Assembly (NCBI GenBank): GCA_013202315.1 | Contig: JABMRZ010000022.1 | Location: 1-5,487, forward strand | DNA from: Candidatus Tariuqbacter arcticus | Lineage (GTDB): Bacteria > Electryoneota > Tariuqbacteria > Tariuqbacterales > Tariuqbacteraceae | Length of the DNA: 5,487 nucleotides | Direction of reading: 5' to 3' | Part shown: positions 1 through 5,443 of the stretch, piece by piece | Layout of the letters: the number at the start of each line of letters is the position of its first letter | Numbering within the stretch: the first letter of the stretch is position 1 | Made by a program: the position numbers and the translations under genes | The notes under the pieces: model-generated | The model's input: only the letters and a program-made list of their open reading frames with translations | Told to the model about the DNA's origin: nothing | The model's database searches: none

Positions 1-4
1 CAAC

Positions 5-44
5 CCCGACTCCACAGTTGTACTACTACTCATGTGGAGGCGGG
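5..44 (+). promoter_or_regulatory. Imperfect inverted repeat near left edge
   Basis: Bases 5-15 can pair with 34-44 (CCCGACTCCAC with GTGGAGGCGGG), giving 10 of 11 pairs around an 18-nt loop. Its right arm shares bases 39-44 with the left arm of the next hairpin (39-62), so the two structures cannot form together. This is the geometry of an attenuator, but nothing shows that this stretch is transcribed into the downstream gene. It could equally be an intergenic repeat or the end of an upstream terminator cut off by the window edge. Confidence 0.35.
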
Positions 45-67
45 ACTGTCCCCAATCCCGCCATTTT
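39..67 (+). terminator. Terminator-like hairpin with short T run
   Basis: GGCGGGA (39-45) pairs perfectly with TCCCGCC (56-62) across a 10-nt loop, followed by ATTTT (63-67). The stem is strong but the T run is short, so it is at best a modest intrinsic terminator for a gene left of the window. The loop region also contains a GGGAC/GTCCC dyad at 42-52. It may instead be a dispersed repeat. Confidence 0.35.
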
Positions 68-74
68 AAAGAAC

Positions 75-80
75 TATAAT
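75..80 (+). promoter_or_regulatory. Candidate -10 box TATAAT
   Basis: A perfect TATAAT lies at 75-80, with no convincing -35 box at 16-18 nt spacing. Transcription would begin near 87. That leaves the AGGAGG at 102-107 and the TTG at 115 inside the message but places ATG 79 upstream of it. This agrees with TTG 115 as the true start of the next gene. Confidence 0.35.
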
Positions 81-101
81 GTTACTATTATCCAATATCA
101 T

Positions 102-107
102 AGGAGG
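102..107 (+). promoter_or_regulatory. Shine-Dalgarno AGGAGG that decides the start at TTG 115
   Basis: A perfect AGGAGG is followed by a 7-nt spacer (108-114) and TTG at 115-117, which is in frame with the longer ATG-79 reading. No comparable site precedes ATG 79. The match and spacing are close to ideal, so the rare TTG start is favoured. Confidence 0.8.
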
Positions 108-114
108 AAACACA

Positions 115-726
115 TTGAATCAGATTGTTCAGGTGATTTCAACTTCAGTTGAGATTCCTCAAAAAGGCCCGATTCTTGAATCTGAAAGGATTTCTGAAAA
201 TAATTGGGTACCTATATTAAGGTTTAACCGTTTGTGGTATTTTAATCCTATTTCTTGTGGTTTTCAAAAAATCGATTATAGAAAGTTATTCAAGTTACTT
301 GAGACTTCTACTACTGAAATTAATAATTATGAGGAGCGGGAAATTCATCCAGTTCCTATCCCTAAAAAAGTGTATATAAATTTAGTTAAATTATGCGAGT
401 TGGAAGATGATTGGGATGGATATGGTGGAACAGCTGTCTCAAAAGTGATTACAGAAAAAGCAAGAAAAGTAATAGAGAATATTTACTATCATTTAAAAAG
501 CCCTCTTGATTCTATATGGGTTGGTCCATCGGTAGATGGCGGTGTGCAAATTGAAATCAGTAAAAACAACAAAGAATTGGAATTGGAAATCAATCCAGGA
601 CAGAGCTTTATAAATATAGTATTCGTAATAGAAAAAGCAGGTGATAGAACATATAATGACCAACAGATTCAGGCTTCACAAATTAATGAGGTGGTTAAAT
701 GGCTGCAAGGTGAGGACTGCTACTAA
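115..726 (+). CDS. Uncharacterised protein with WDGYG motif, first gene of a coupled pair
   Basis: This is a 203-residue protein if started at TTG 115, or 215 residues from ATG 79. No signal peptide or membrane segment is visible. In the 203-residue numbering, the central part carries LCELEDDWDGYGG (about 93-105), followed by a helix rich in Lys and Glu, then DGGVQIEI (141-148) and KELELEINP (153-161). From memory, the order 'WDGYG, then A-rich helix, then DGG-hydrophobic strand, then ELEIE strand' recurs in many bacterial proteins of unknown function. No catalytic site is evident. Its TAA stop overlaps the next ATG by one base (TAATG), so the two are probably translated together and may form a complex. 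The gene is strikingly AT-rich compared with kbl downstream, which suggests an accessory or transferred module. Function is unknown; a toxin-antitoxin or defence role is possible but unsupported. Confidence 0.8.
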   Translation: MNQIVQVISTSVEIPQKGPILESERISENNWVPILRFNRLWYFNPISCGFQKIDYRKLFKLLETSTTEINNYEEREIHPVPIPKKVYINLVKLCELEDDWDGYGGTAVSKVITEKARKVIENIYYHLKSPLDSIWVGPSVDGGVQIEISKNNKELELEINPGQSFINIVFVIEKAGDRTYNDQQIQASQINEVVKWLQGEDCY

Positions 727-1094
727 TGCCCGAATTTCTTGATGAACATGGGCTATATAGGCGTATTCATCCAATACAATGGAATGATAAGAAAAATCGA
801 CCGTCATCCGCCGCATTCAAGTTAAGTAGCGGAGAAAATGGTCTGTCAGTTGATTGGTCATTGTATTCCACTCCTCAAGAATCTCAAGAAAGAGCAAAAA
901 ATCCAAATTCGGGTATTGCAGAATTGAATGTTGGGAAAGTCCTCTTTATGAATTTAATCATTGACCATAAACCTGAAAAATGCAACTACTCTCACACATT
1001 GATAAGAAGTGAAACGAGTAGAAGTCAATTCAACAATAAAAGCAGTGGGAAGTTGAGAGATATTGCCGAAACAGTAATACCCGTTAGAATTTAA
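726..1094 (+). CDS. Uncharacterised protein with RRIHP / SSAAF / LSVD motifs, second gene of the pair
   Basis: This is a 122-residue soluble protein with no membrane segment. Motifs in order are LYRRIHP (10-16), RPSSAAF (25-31), LSVD (40-43), GIAELNVG (63-70) and NYSH (87-90), followed by a basic segment and a C-terminal helix. From memory, this RRxHP...SxAF...LSVD...H layout belongs to a family of small bacterial proteins often found next to WDGYG-type partners; no function is established. The conserved His15, Ser27/Ser28, Asp43 and His90 are the residues to consider if it is an enzyme, but that is speculation. ATG 726 overlaps the previous stop by one base. AAGGTGAGG at 707-715 provides a ribosome site about 10 nt upstream, inside the previous gene. 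No terminator is visible between this gene and kbl, only 61 AT-rich bases. Confidence 0.8.
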   Translation: MPEFLDEHGLYRRIHPIQWNDKKNRPSSAAFKLSSGENGLSVDWSLYSTPQESQERAKNPNSGIAELNVGKVLFMNLIIDHKPEKCNYSHTLIRSETSRSQFNNKSSGKLRDIAETVIPVRI

Positions 1095-1138
1095 AAATTA
1101 ATAACTTATCATTCCATATACATCTAACAAACAATCAC

Positions 1139-1144
1139 AAGGAG
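1139..1144 (+). promoter_or_regulatory. Shine-Dalgarno AAGGAG for kbl
   Basis: AAGGAG lies 11 nt before ATG 1156, slightly long but acceptable spacing. It supports the start that gives the normal family N-terminus. Confidence 0.65.
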
Positions 1145-1155
1145 CGAATAATTCT

Positions 1156-2361
1156 ATGTACGGAAAAATCAAGCAAGACCTCGCCAATGAACTGGCTGAA
1201 ATCAAATCCGCCGGACTCTACAAGGCTGAAAGAATCATCAGTTCCGAACAAGGACCGGAAATCATCGTCGGGGGCAGGACAGTATTGAACTTCTGCGCCA
1301 ACAATTACCTGGGGCTTTCAGGCGCGCCCTGGCTGCGGGAAGCGGCGATTGAATACCTGAAAAAATGGGGATACGGGATGTCCTCGGTGCGGTTCATCTG
1401 CGGGACGCAGGATATTCACAAGGAGCTGGAACGCAAAGTGTCCGAATTCCTGGGCACGGAAGACACCATCCTCTACTGCGCCTGCTTCGACGCCAACGGC
1501 GGGGTATTCGAGCCGTTTCTGGATAAAGACTGTTCCATCATCACCGATGCGCTGAATCACGCTTCCATCATCGACGGCATCCGGCTGTGCAAAGCGAAGC
1601 GCTATATCTACAAACACGGCGATATGATAGACCTGGAACGCATCCTGAACGAGCCCGAAGTCAAGGATTCCAAGTATCGTCTGATAGCCACCGATGGTGT
1701 ATTTTCGATGGACGGGGACATCGCCAAGTTGGATGAGATATGCGAATTGGCGGAGAAATACGACTCGCTGATGATGATCGACGACGCTCATTCAACCGGC
1801 TTTATGGGTAAAACCGGGCGCGGAACTCACGAATACCGCGGGGTGATGGGACGAATCGACATTATCACCACCACTTTCGGCAAGGCATTGGGGGGAGCGT
1901 CCGGCGGATGCACTTCCGGGCGCAAGGAGATGATCGAATACCTGCGGCAGAAATCGCGTCCCTATTTGTTCTCCAATACGGTATCGCCGGCGGTAGTGGG
2001 GGCGACTATAGCGGTGTTCGACAAGCTTTCCGAAACCACCGAACTGCGGGATAAGCTGGAGTGGAATACCAAGCATTTCCGCAAGTATATGAGCGAAGCC
2101 GGTTTCGAAATCGTTCCCGGCGACCATCCCATCGTTCCCATAATGTTCGGCAAATTTGAGAATGACGCGGCGCTGGCGAATCAATTCGCCGACAGGCTGT
2201 TGGAAGAGGGAATATATGTGATTGGCTTCAGTTATCCGGTGGTTCCCAGGGGGCAGGCTCGGATACGGGTGCAGGTTTCCGCCGGTCATAGTAAGGAGCA
2301 TCTGGACAAGGCGATTGCGGCGTTTTCGAAGGTGGGGAAGGAGTTGGGGGTGATTAAGTAG
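1156..2361 (+). CDS. kbl: Glycine C-acetyltransferase (2-amino-3-ketobutyrate CoA ligase)
   Basis: This is a cytosolic PLP enzyme that cleaves 2-amino-3-oxobutyrate with CoA into glycine and acetyl-CoA, the second step of threonine breakdown after threonine dehydrogenase. At 401 residues it is close to the E. coli enzyme (398) and collinear with it. It has FCANNYLGL (46-54), SVRFICGTQD (77-86), FDANGG (111-116) and DALNHASIIDG (131-141, with His135 expected to stack on PLP). Further on are ATDGVFSMDG (178-187), the MIDDAH segment (207-212) with the PLP-contacting Asp and His, and TTTFGKALGGASGG (238-251), whose Lys243 is the expected Schiff-base lysine. The C-terminal RIR (369-371) likely holds the substrate-carboxylate arginine. 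SVRFICGTQD and the VMGRIDI segment favour Kbl over the related BioF or ALA synthase. All key residues are present. No tdh gene lies beside it. Its higher GC and different codon use set it apart from the two genes upstream. It ends in its own terminator, so it looks monocistronic or last in its transcript. Confidence 0.96.
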   Translation: MYGKIKQDLANELAEIKSAGLYKAERIISSEQGPEIIVGGRTVLNFCANNYLGLSGAPWLREAAIEYLKKWGYGMSSVRFICGTQDIHKELERKVSEFLGTEDTILYCACFDANGGVFEPFLDKDCSIITDALNHASIIDGIRLCKAKRYIYKHGDMIDLERILNEPEVKDSKYRLIATDGVFSMDGDIAKLDEICELAEKYDSLMMIDDAHSTGFMGKTGRGTHEYRGVMGRIDIITTTFGKALGGASGGCTSGRKEMIEYLRQKSRPYLFSNTVSPAVVGATIAVFDKLSETTELRDKLEWNTKHFRKYMSEAGFEIVPGDHPIVPIMFGKFENDAALANQFADRLLEEGIYVIGFSYPVVPRGQARIRVQVSAGHSKEHLDKAIAAFSKVGKELGVIK

Positions 2362-2382
2362 TAGTCAGTAGTCGGTAGTCGG
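2362..2382 (+). repeat. Three tandem 7-nt repeats after the kbl stop
   Basis: Immediately after the kbl stop codon come TAGTCAG, TAGTCGG and TAGTCGG, then a partial TAAAG. The period is exactly 7 nt. The array lies between the stop and the terminator. Period-7 arrays of different sequence occur in two other spacers (3528-3555 and 5444-5471). Confidence 0.8.
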
Positions 2383-2392
2383 TAAAGAAGAG

Positions 2393-2423
2393 AAGGGGCG
2401 TCTGAATGGGCGCCCTTTTTTTT
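2393..2423 (+). terminator. Intrinsic terminator of kbl
   Basis: GGGCGTC (2396-2402) pairs with GGCGCCC (2409-2415), including one G-T wobble, around a TGAATG loop. G2395 and A2393-A2394 can extend the stem into the T run. Eight T follow (2416-2423). On the minus strand the same hairpin is followed only by a mixed pyrimidine run, so it could weakly stop the converging membrane-protein gene as well. The T run overlaps the restored stop codon of that gene (2422-2424). Confidence 0.9.
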
Positions 2424-3028
2424 AATCAGAATTTTCTTGTTGTTCTAATTTATCAGCATTTTTCAGTTTTCTGCCAATGACGAAAACAGCCACTAATCCA
2501 ATGAGGCAAAAGATAATTATCGCAACTCCATCTGTTGGATAACTCATAAGTCCAAATGATAAACCGGCGAGTATTAATATAATAGCGATTATTAAGCCGA
2601 ACCATTGACCTCTTTTTTTTCAGTGTATGCGTGTGTTCATTGTCTTGTATACTTGCTTCAAGCCTCACTCTTTCAATACTAAGGGATCCCTCCTCCATAT
2701 GGTGTCGATGGGATTGTTGAGCTTCAGCCATTTTGAGAATTCGTTCGGCGGAGCCGGGGAGTACTCTTTCAAAGCCTTCGAATTCCTGAGGGGGAGGCAG
2801 TGGGGCGGAACGCGCAATAGTGAATTGACGGCTTATTTCATAGTTTTCTTTTACTTCACCATCCAATCCAACCACTGTTCCATCTTTTTTTATAATGGCT
2901 GATATTTCATCGGGTGAAATGCCTAGATGGGAATTCGGTTTTGGCTTTTCAGACGAAACATTATCAGGTAGATTTTGACTTTCCGGTTCAGCTTGACTCG
3001 GTTTTTTATTTTTGTTTTTCTCCGGCAT
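2422..3028 (-). CDS. DUF2335-type two-helix membrane protein, frameshifted in an A8 tract
   Basis: As read, the ORF is 191 residues (3028 down to 2453), but its last 53 residues are an implausible Arg/Trp/Cys-rich tail. Before the break it has a charged, disordered N-terminus (1-40). It then has PLPPP-FEGFERVLPGSAERILKMAEAQQSHRHHME (about 77-112), the recognisable soluble signature of the DUF2335 family. After a run of eight A (minus strand, 2620-2613) the next frame reads RGQWFGLIIAIILILAG..., giving two hydrophobic helices (restored residues about 142-161 and 168-185) and a stop at 2424-2422. Removing one A yields a 201-residue protein with the family's normal layout. Real mutation, phase variation or a sequencing error cannot be separated here. 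ATG 3028 has GAGG 6 nt upstream and overlaps the preceding gene by 23 nt. The family's function is unknown; it is expected in the cytoplasmic membrane. Confidence 0.8.
2613..2620 (-). other. Homopolymer A8 (minus strand) at the frameshift point
   Basis: Eight T on the plus strand read as eight A in the coding sense. The N-terminal frame reads CTG AAA AAA AAG and leaves the family pattern. The downstream family frame (AGA GGT CAA, Arg-Gly-Gln) is open only from 2619, because a TGA covers 2622-2620. One A fewer joins the two frames exactly. Confidence 0.85.
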
Positions 3029-3278
3029 TTATTTCCTCACTAATTTCGTTCAATGCCCACCACATATACTCACCCACTTTGCGCCAGTCATCCGCCAAGG
3101 CTTCATTATCTGACAAGATTTTAATTTTACTTGAAAAACGATAAGGCTTGGACGGAGGCATTATTTCTAATAGAGAGCTCACTCCTTTAATAAATGCGTT
3201 TGTATCTTGTTTTTTTGTGGTCTTTTCTATTCTATTTATCGGATTTCGCACGATAATGCCTTTATAATTATTTCGCAC
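3006..3278 (-). CDS. Small uncharacterised protein upstream of the DUF2335-type gene
   Basis: This is a 90-residue ORF beginning at GTG 3278, directly after an in-frame TGA. No membrane segment or signal peptide is visible. The best-defined part is the C-terminal half: a proline-containing segment (PPSKPYRF, 41-48), then LSDNEALADDWRKVGEYMWWAL (55-76), an acidic/aromatic helix. I vaguely recall an 'EALA-DW-xVG' pattern in small bacterial proteins but cannot name a family. The start is uncertain: GTG 3278 has no ribosome site. Other options are the in-frame GTG at 3251 and ATG at 3161 (Met40, leaving 51 residues), and none has a good Shine-Dalgarno. Its 3' end overlaps the membrane-protein gene by 23 nt, so the two are probably co-translated. 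The conserved-looking C-terminal half makes a real gene likely despite the weak start. Confidence 0.6.
   Translation of the reverse strand: MRNNYKGIIVRNPINRIEKTTKKQDTNAFIKGVSSLLEIMPPSKPYRFSSKIKILSDNEALADDWRKVGEYMWWALNEISEEINAGEKQK
3268..3278. repeat. Direct repeat TTATTTCGCAC, copy 1
   Basis: TTATTTCGCAC recurs exactly at 3663-3673. A 9-nt core, ATTTCGCAC, also occurs at 3243-3251. This copy covers the GTG start of the minus-strand small gene. It may be an operator shared by the two divergent units or a target-site duplication. Confidence 0.55.
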
Positions 3279-3410
3279 TCAAGGATTTTACAATGAAAAA
3301 ATAATACATCTATGGGACTTTTTCAAATAATTTTAGCTGAATTATCAAGGTTTAATCATAGTATGATGTCTATATTATAAATTTTTTCACTACTGTTCCA
3401 TAAAGTTTTG

Positions 3411-3440
3411 GGAATTGAGTTATAATTATCACCCAATTTC
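3411..3440. promoter_or_regulatory. 30-nt imperfect palindrome, possible operator
   Basis: Positions 3411-3440 are symmetric about 3425/3426. By hand, 12 of 15 pairs are Watson-Crick and one of the three mismatches is G-T. The core is GTTATAATTATCAC (3419-3432), flanked by GGAATTG and CAATTTC arms. It lies near the middle of the divergent spacer, where a dimeric regulator would be expected. The AT-rich background raises the chance of a coincidental match. Confidence 0.4.
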
Positions 3441-3527
3441 GTAGATTGGATTTGCGAATATTAATATAATTATTTATATTATAACCTGTTATGCTCATCT
3501 TGAGCAGTTGTCAGGGTTGGGTATTCA

Positions 3528-3555
3528 GGGTTTAGGGGTTAGGGTTTAGGGGTTA
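3528..3555 (+). repeat. Four tandem 7-nt repeats (GGGTTTA/GGGGTTA)
   Basis: The array reads GGGTTTA GGGGTTA GGGTTTA GGGGTTA, i.e. a 14-nt unit perfectly duplicated and built from two related heptamers. It is 28 nt long, the same length and orientation as the GGATTTA array after the kinase gene at 5444-5471. Confidence 0.85.
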
Positions 3556-3565
3556 GTAAGCTGAC

Positions 3566-3593
3566 ATTCCAGCCCCGCTTATGCGGGAGGAAT
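3566..3593. repeat. Stem-loop resembling a dispersed bacterial palindromic repeat
   Basis: ATTCC (3566-3570) pairs with GGAAT (3589-3593). Inside it, CCCGC (3574-3578) pairs with GCGGG (3583-3587) around a TTAT loop. The 'ATTCC ... CCCGC loop GCGGG ... GGAATCC' design resembles repetitive extragenic hairpins seen in many genomes. There is no T run, so it is not a terminator. Confidence 0.55.
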
Positions 3594-3662
3594 CCATATC
3601 CTATTTTATTCTAAATAGTCCCAGCCGTTCGGGATGCGGGTTTATCTTGAAAACGCAACTAC

Positions 3663-3673
3663 TTATTTCGCAC
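3663..3673. repeat. Direct repeat TTATTTCGCAC, copy 2
   Basis: This is an exact 11-nt copy of 3268-3278, ending 10 nt before ATG 3684 of the histidine kinase. The two copies bracket bases 3279-3662. Confidence 0.55.
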
Positions 3674-3683
3674 ATTATAGTAC

Positions 3684-5381
3684 ATGTTACTTGCCGGGTT
3701 ACAAATTATGAAAGGTAAAGCCGATATTATCAAGGTGAAGCCGCCGAAGGACTTTCGCAAGCTGTCGCATAGGCTGCTTCATTTGGCGAACCGAGGGTTA
3801 CTACGGATAGACTTCCTGCGTGAAATCTCTAATGTATTAATGGATTTTTCCGACTGTGACGAGGTTGAATTGCGGGTTGAGGAAGGGTCTAAGTACTATC
3901 TTTGCCGGGTTAGCGGCGGTAATGTGAATTCGTTCAGTTTTGAAGTTGTTCCCAGTATACTTGCGGACGAAGGAGGGACAACCGATTTAGCAGGTAATAT
4001 TACTGATATAGAAAGACTATGCCAAGATATTATTATTGAGAGAGTCGATTCCAGCTTATTGAATTACACAGAATATGGCAGTTTCTGGACTGATGATGTT
4101 AGTAAATACAGTCTTGACGCAGGGGCTGGGATTAAATCACTCGCCATTTTTCCCATAAGACTTAACCGGGAGAATATGGGACTTTTATTACTGAAGAGTC
4201 TGCAGTCGAATTTCTTTCTTGAAGAGGAGATTGAATGGTATGAGGATGTGGTGAAGATCATCGGCATCGCCATTAATCAGCGGAGAACGCAGGTGATGCT
4301 GAGGGAACGGGTCAAGGAATTAACCTGCCTTTACGGTATCGCAAAAATCACTGCAAGCCCGGATTTATCGCTGGATAAAATACTGCAGGATATTGTTGAG
4401 CTGCTTCCCCCCGGTTGGCTGTATCCCGAGGCTGCCCAGGGGAGAATCATTTATGATGGGAAAACTTACCTCACTCCAGGTTTTTGTGAAGGGTGCCACA
4501 GACAATCAGCCGATATAATTATCAACGATGATAAGTGCGGTTTTGTGGAAGTAATCTACAAGGAGGAAAAGCCTGAGCTTGATGAAGGTCCTTTCCTAAA
4601 GGAAGAGAGGAGCCTGCTAAACGCAATCGCCAGGGAGCTTGGCCTTATCATCGAACGAAAGGCGGTTTCAGAGGAAAGAGAGAGGCTTCGGGAACAACTT
4701 CGGCACGCGGACCGCCTCGCCACTATCGGTCAGCTTGCCGCAGGCGTGGCTCATGAATTGAACGAACCCTTGGGGAATATCCTTGGTTTCGCCCAGCTAT
4801 CGCTGAAATGTGAAGGGGTTCCGAAATTAGTCAGTAAGGATTTGCAGAAGATCGTAGATTCATCCCTTCATGCTCGTGAAATCATAAAGAAACTACTCGT
4901 TTTCGCCCGGCAGACCCCTTCAAGAATGGTATCAATAGAACTTAACAGCGTGGTGGAGGAATGCCTTGACCTTTTATCCAGCCGGCTAGTTAAGGAAGGA
5001 ATAGAACTCAGGCTTTCATTGGTTTCAGATATGCCCAATATGACCGCCGACCCTTCACAGATAAATCAAGTAATAGTCAATCTAGTGGTGAATTCCATGC
5101 AGGCGATGCCTGACGGGGGAGTTTTAGTTATAAAAACTTCGACGGATGGAGACTTCGCCTATTTGATTGTTGAAGACACCGGCAGCGGGATAGAAGCAGA
5201 TATTTTGAAGCAGATATTTATTCCTTTTTTCACCACAAAGGATGTGGATCAAGGCACGGGCTTGGGGCTGGCGGTAGTTCATGGAATAGTGACTTCGCAT
5301 GGTGGGAGCGTTAGGGTTGAAAGCGAAATTGGGCGGGGTTCCCGGTTTGAAATCCAACTGCCGCTTGTGAACAAGAGATAA
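3684..5381 (+). CDS. Soluble sensor histidine kinase with two sensor domains
   Basis: This is a 565-residue cytosolic kinase that should autophosphorylate on His and pass phosphate to an unidentified response regulator. No membrane segment or signal peptide is visible. Residues about 25-200 form a GAF-like sensor. A second sensor runs over about 212-325, starting KELTCLYGIAKI and including ELLPPGWLYPEAAQGRI; it carries an unusual CxxCH (Cys268, Cys271, His272). A short coiled linker (327-343) leads to HisKA with AHELNEPLG (phospho-acceptor His357). The ATPase domain has its N box at NLVVNSMQAMPDGG (Asn466, Asn470), the DTGSGI box (498-503), FFTTK (515-519) and GTGLGLA (524-530). All catalytic boxes are intact and of the NtrB-like type. 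No receiver domain is attached, and no regulator gene lies in the window. The start is uncertain: ATG 3684 and in-frame ATG 3708 both lack a ribosome site. A TATAGT at 3676-3681, if it is a -10 box, would favour 3708. Confidence 0.93.
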   Translation: MLLAGLQIMKGKADIIKVKPPKDFRKLSHRLLHLANRGLLRIDFLREISNVLMDFSDCDEVELRVEEGSKYYLCRVSGGNVNSFSFEVVPSILADEGGTTDLAGNITDIERLCQDIIIERVDSSLLNYTEYGSFWTDDVSKYSLDAGAGIKSLAIFPIRLNRENMGLLLLKSLQSNFFLEEEIEWYEDVVKIIGIAINQRRTQVMLRERVKELTCLYGIAKITASPDLSLDKILQDIVELLPPGWLYPEAAQGRIIYDGKTYLTPGFCEGCHRQSADIIINDDKCGFVEVIYKEEKPELDEGPFLKEERSLLNAIARELGLIIERKAVSEERERLREQLRHADRLATIGQLAAGVAHELNEPLGNILGFAQLSLKCEGVPKLVSKDLQKIVDSSLHAREIIKKLLVFARQTPSRMVSIELNSVVEECLDLLSSRLVKEGIELRLSLVSDMPNMTADPSQINQVIVNLVVNSMQAMPDGGVLVIKTSTDGDFAYLIVEDTGSGIEADILKQIFIPFFTTKDVDQGTGLGLAVVHGIVTSHGGSVRVESEIGRGSRFEIQLPLVNKR

Positions 5382-5443
5382 AGACTGTGTATTCGGGGAA
5401 AGTTGGTATGATGATTTGAATGCCTTATTTTACTTTCAAAATA

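Larger units (their letters stand above)
3279..3683. other. Divergent AT-rich spacer
   Basis: These 405 nt separate the outward-reading minus-strand pair and the histidine kinase and must hold both promoters. The left half (to about 3490) is very AT-rich. It contains a possible minus-strand promoter, TTGAAA (3326-3321) with TATTTT (3303-3298) at 17 nt spacing, but no firm consensus. It also contains an all-A/T perfect 8-bp inverted repeat (3462-3469 with 3474-3481). GCTCA/TGAGC (3493-3497, 3501-3505) is a small stem. The right half holds a 7-nt tandem array and a stem-loop. No ORF of note was seen. Confidence 0.6.

Noticed and set aside
3..152. Open reading frame running in from the left edge (frame of base 3)
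   Set aside because: No start is visible, the product shows no recognisable motif, and it overlaps the promoter-like box, AGGAGG and start of a better-supported gene.
1318..2301. Two long minus-strand ORFs (1318-1791 and 1792-2301) and a shorter one (1962-2153) opposite kbl
   Set aside because: They lie wholly antisense to a complete, well-matched kbl, have no ribosome sites or family motifs, and are the usual shadows of a GC-richer gene.
2627..3144. Plus-strand ORFs at 2627-2902 and 2914-3144
   Set aside because: Antisense to the DUF2335-type gene and its partner, low-complexity Phe/Ser-rich products, no ribosome site.
3528..3555. Eukaryotic telomere (TTTAGGG) interpretation of the heptamer array
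   Set aside because: Only four units, internal to bacterial genes, and alternating with GGGGTTA; a short bacterial tandem repeat explains it better.
3279..3662. Miniature transposable element between the 11-nt direct repeats
   Set aside because: The ends do not show convincing terminal inverted repeats, so it is kept only as an alternative explanation of the direct repeats.
4485..4499. c-type cytochrome call for the CxxCH protein
   Set aside because: No signal peptide or membrane anchor, and the rest of the protein is a complete cytosolic kinase; haem c attachment needs export.
4064..5357. Minus-strand ORFs 4064-4273 and 5124-5357 inside the kinase gene
   Set aside because: Short antisense shadows of a clearly coding histidine kinase.
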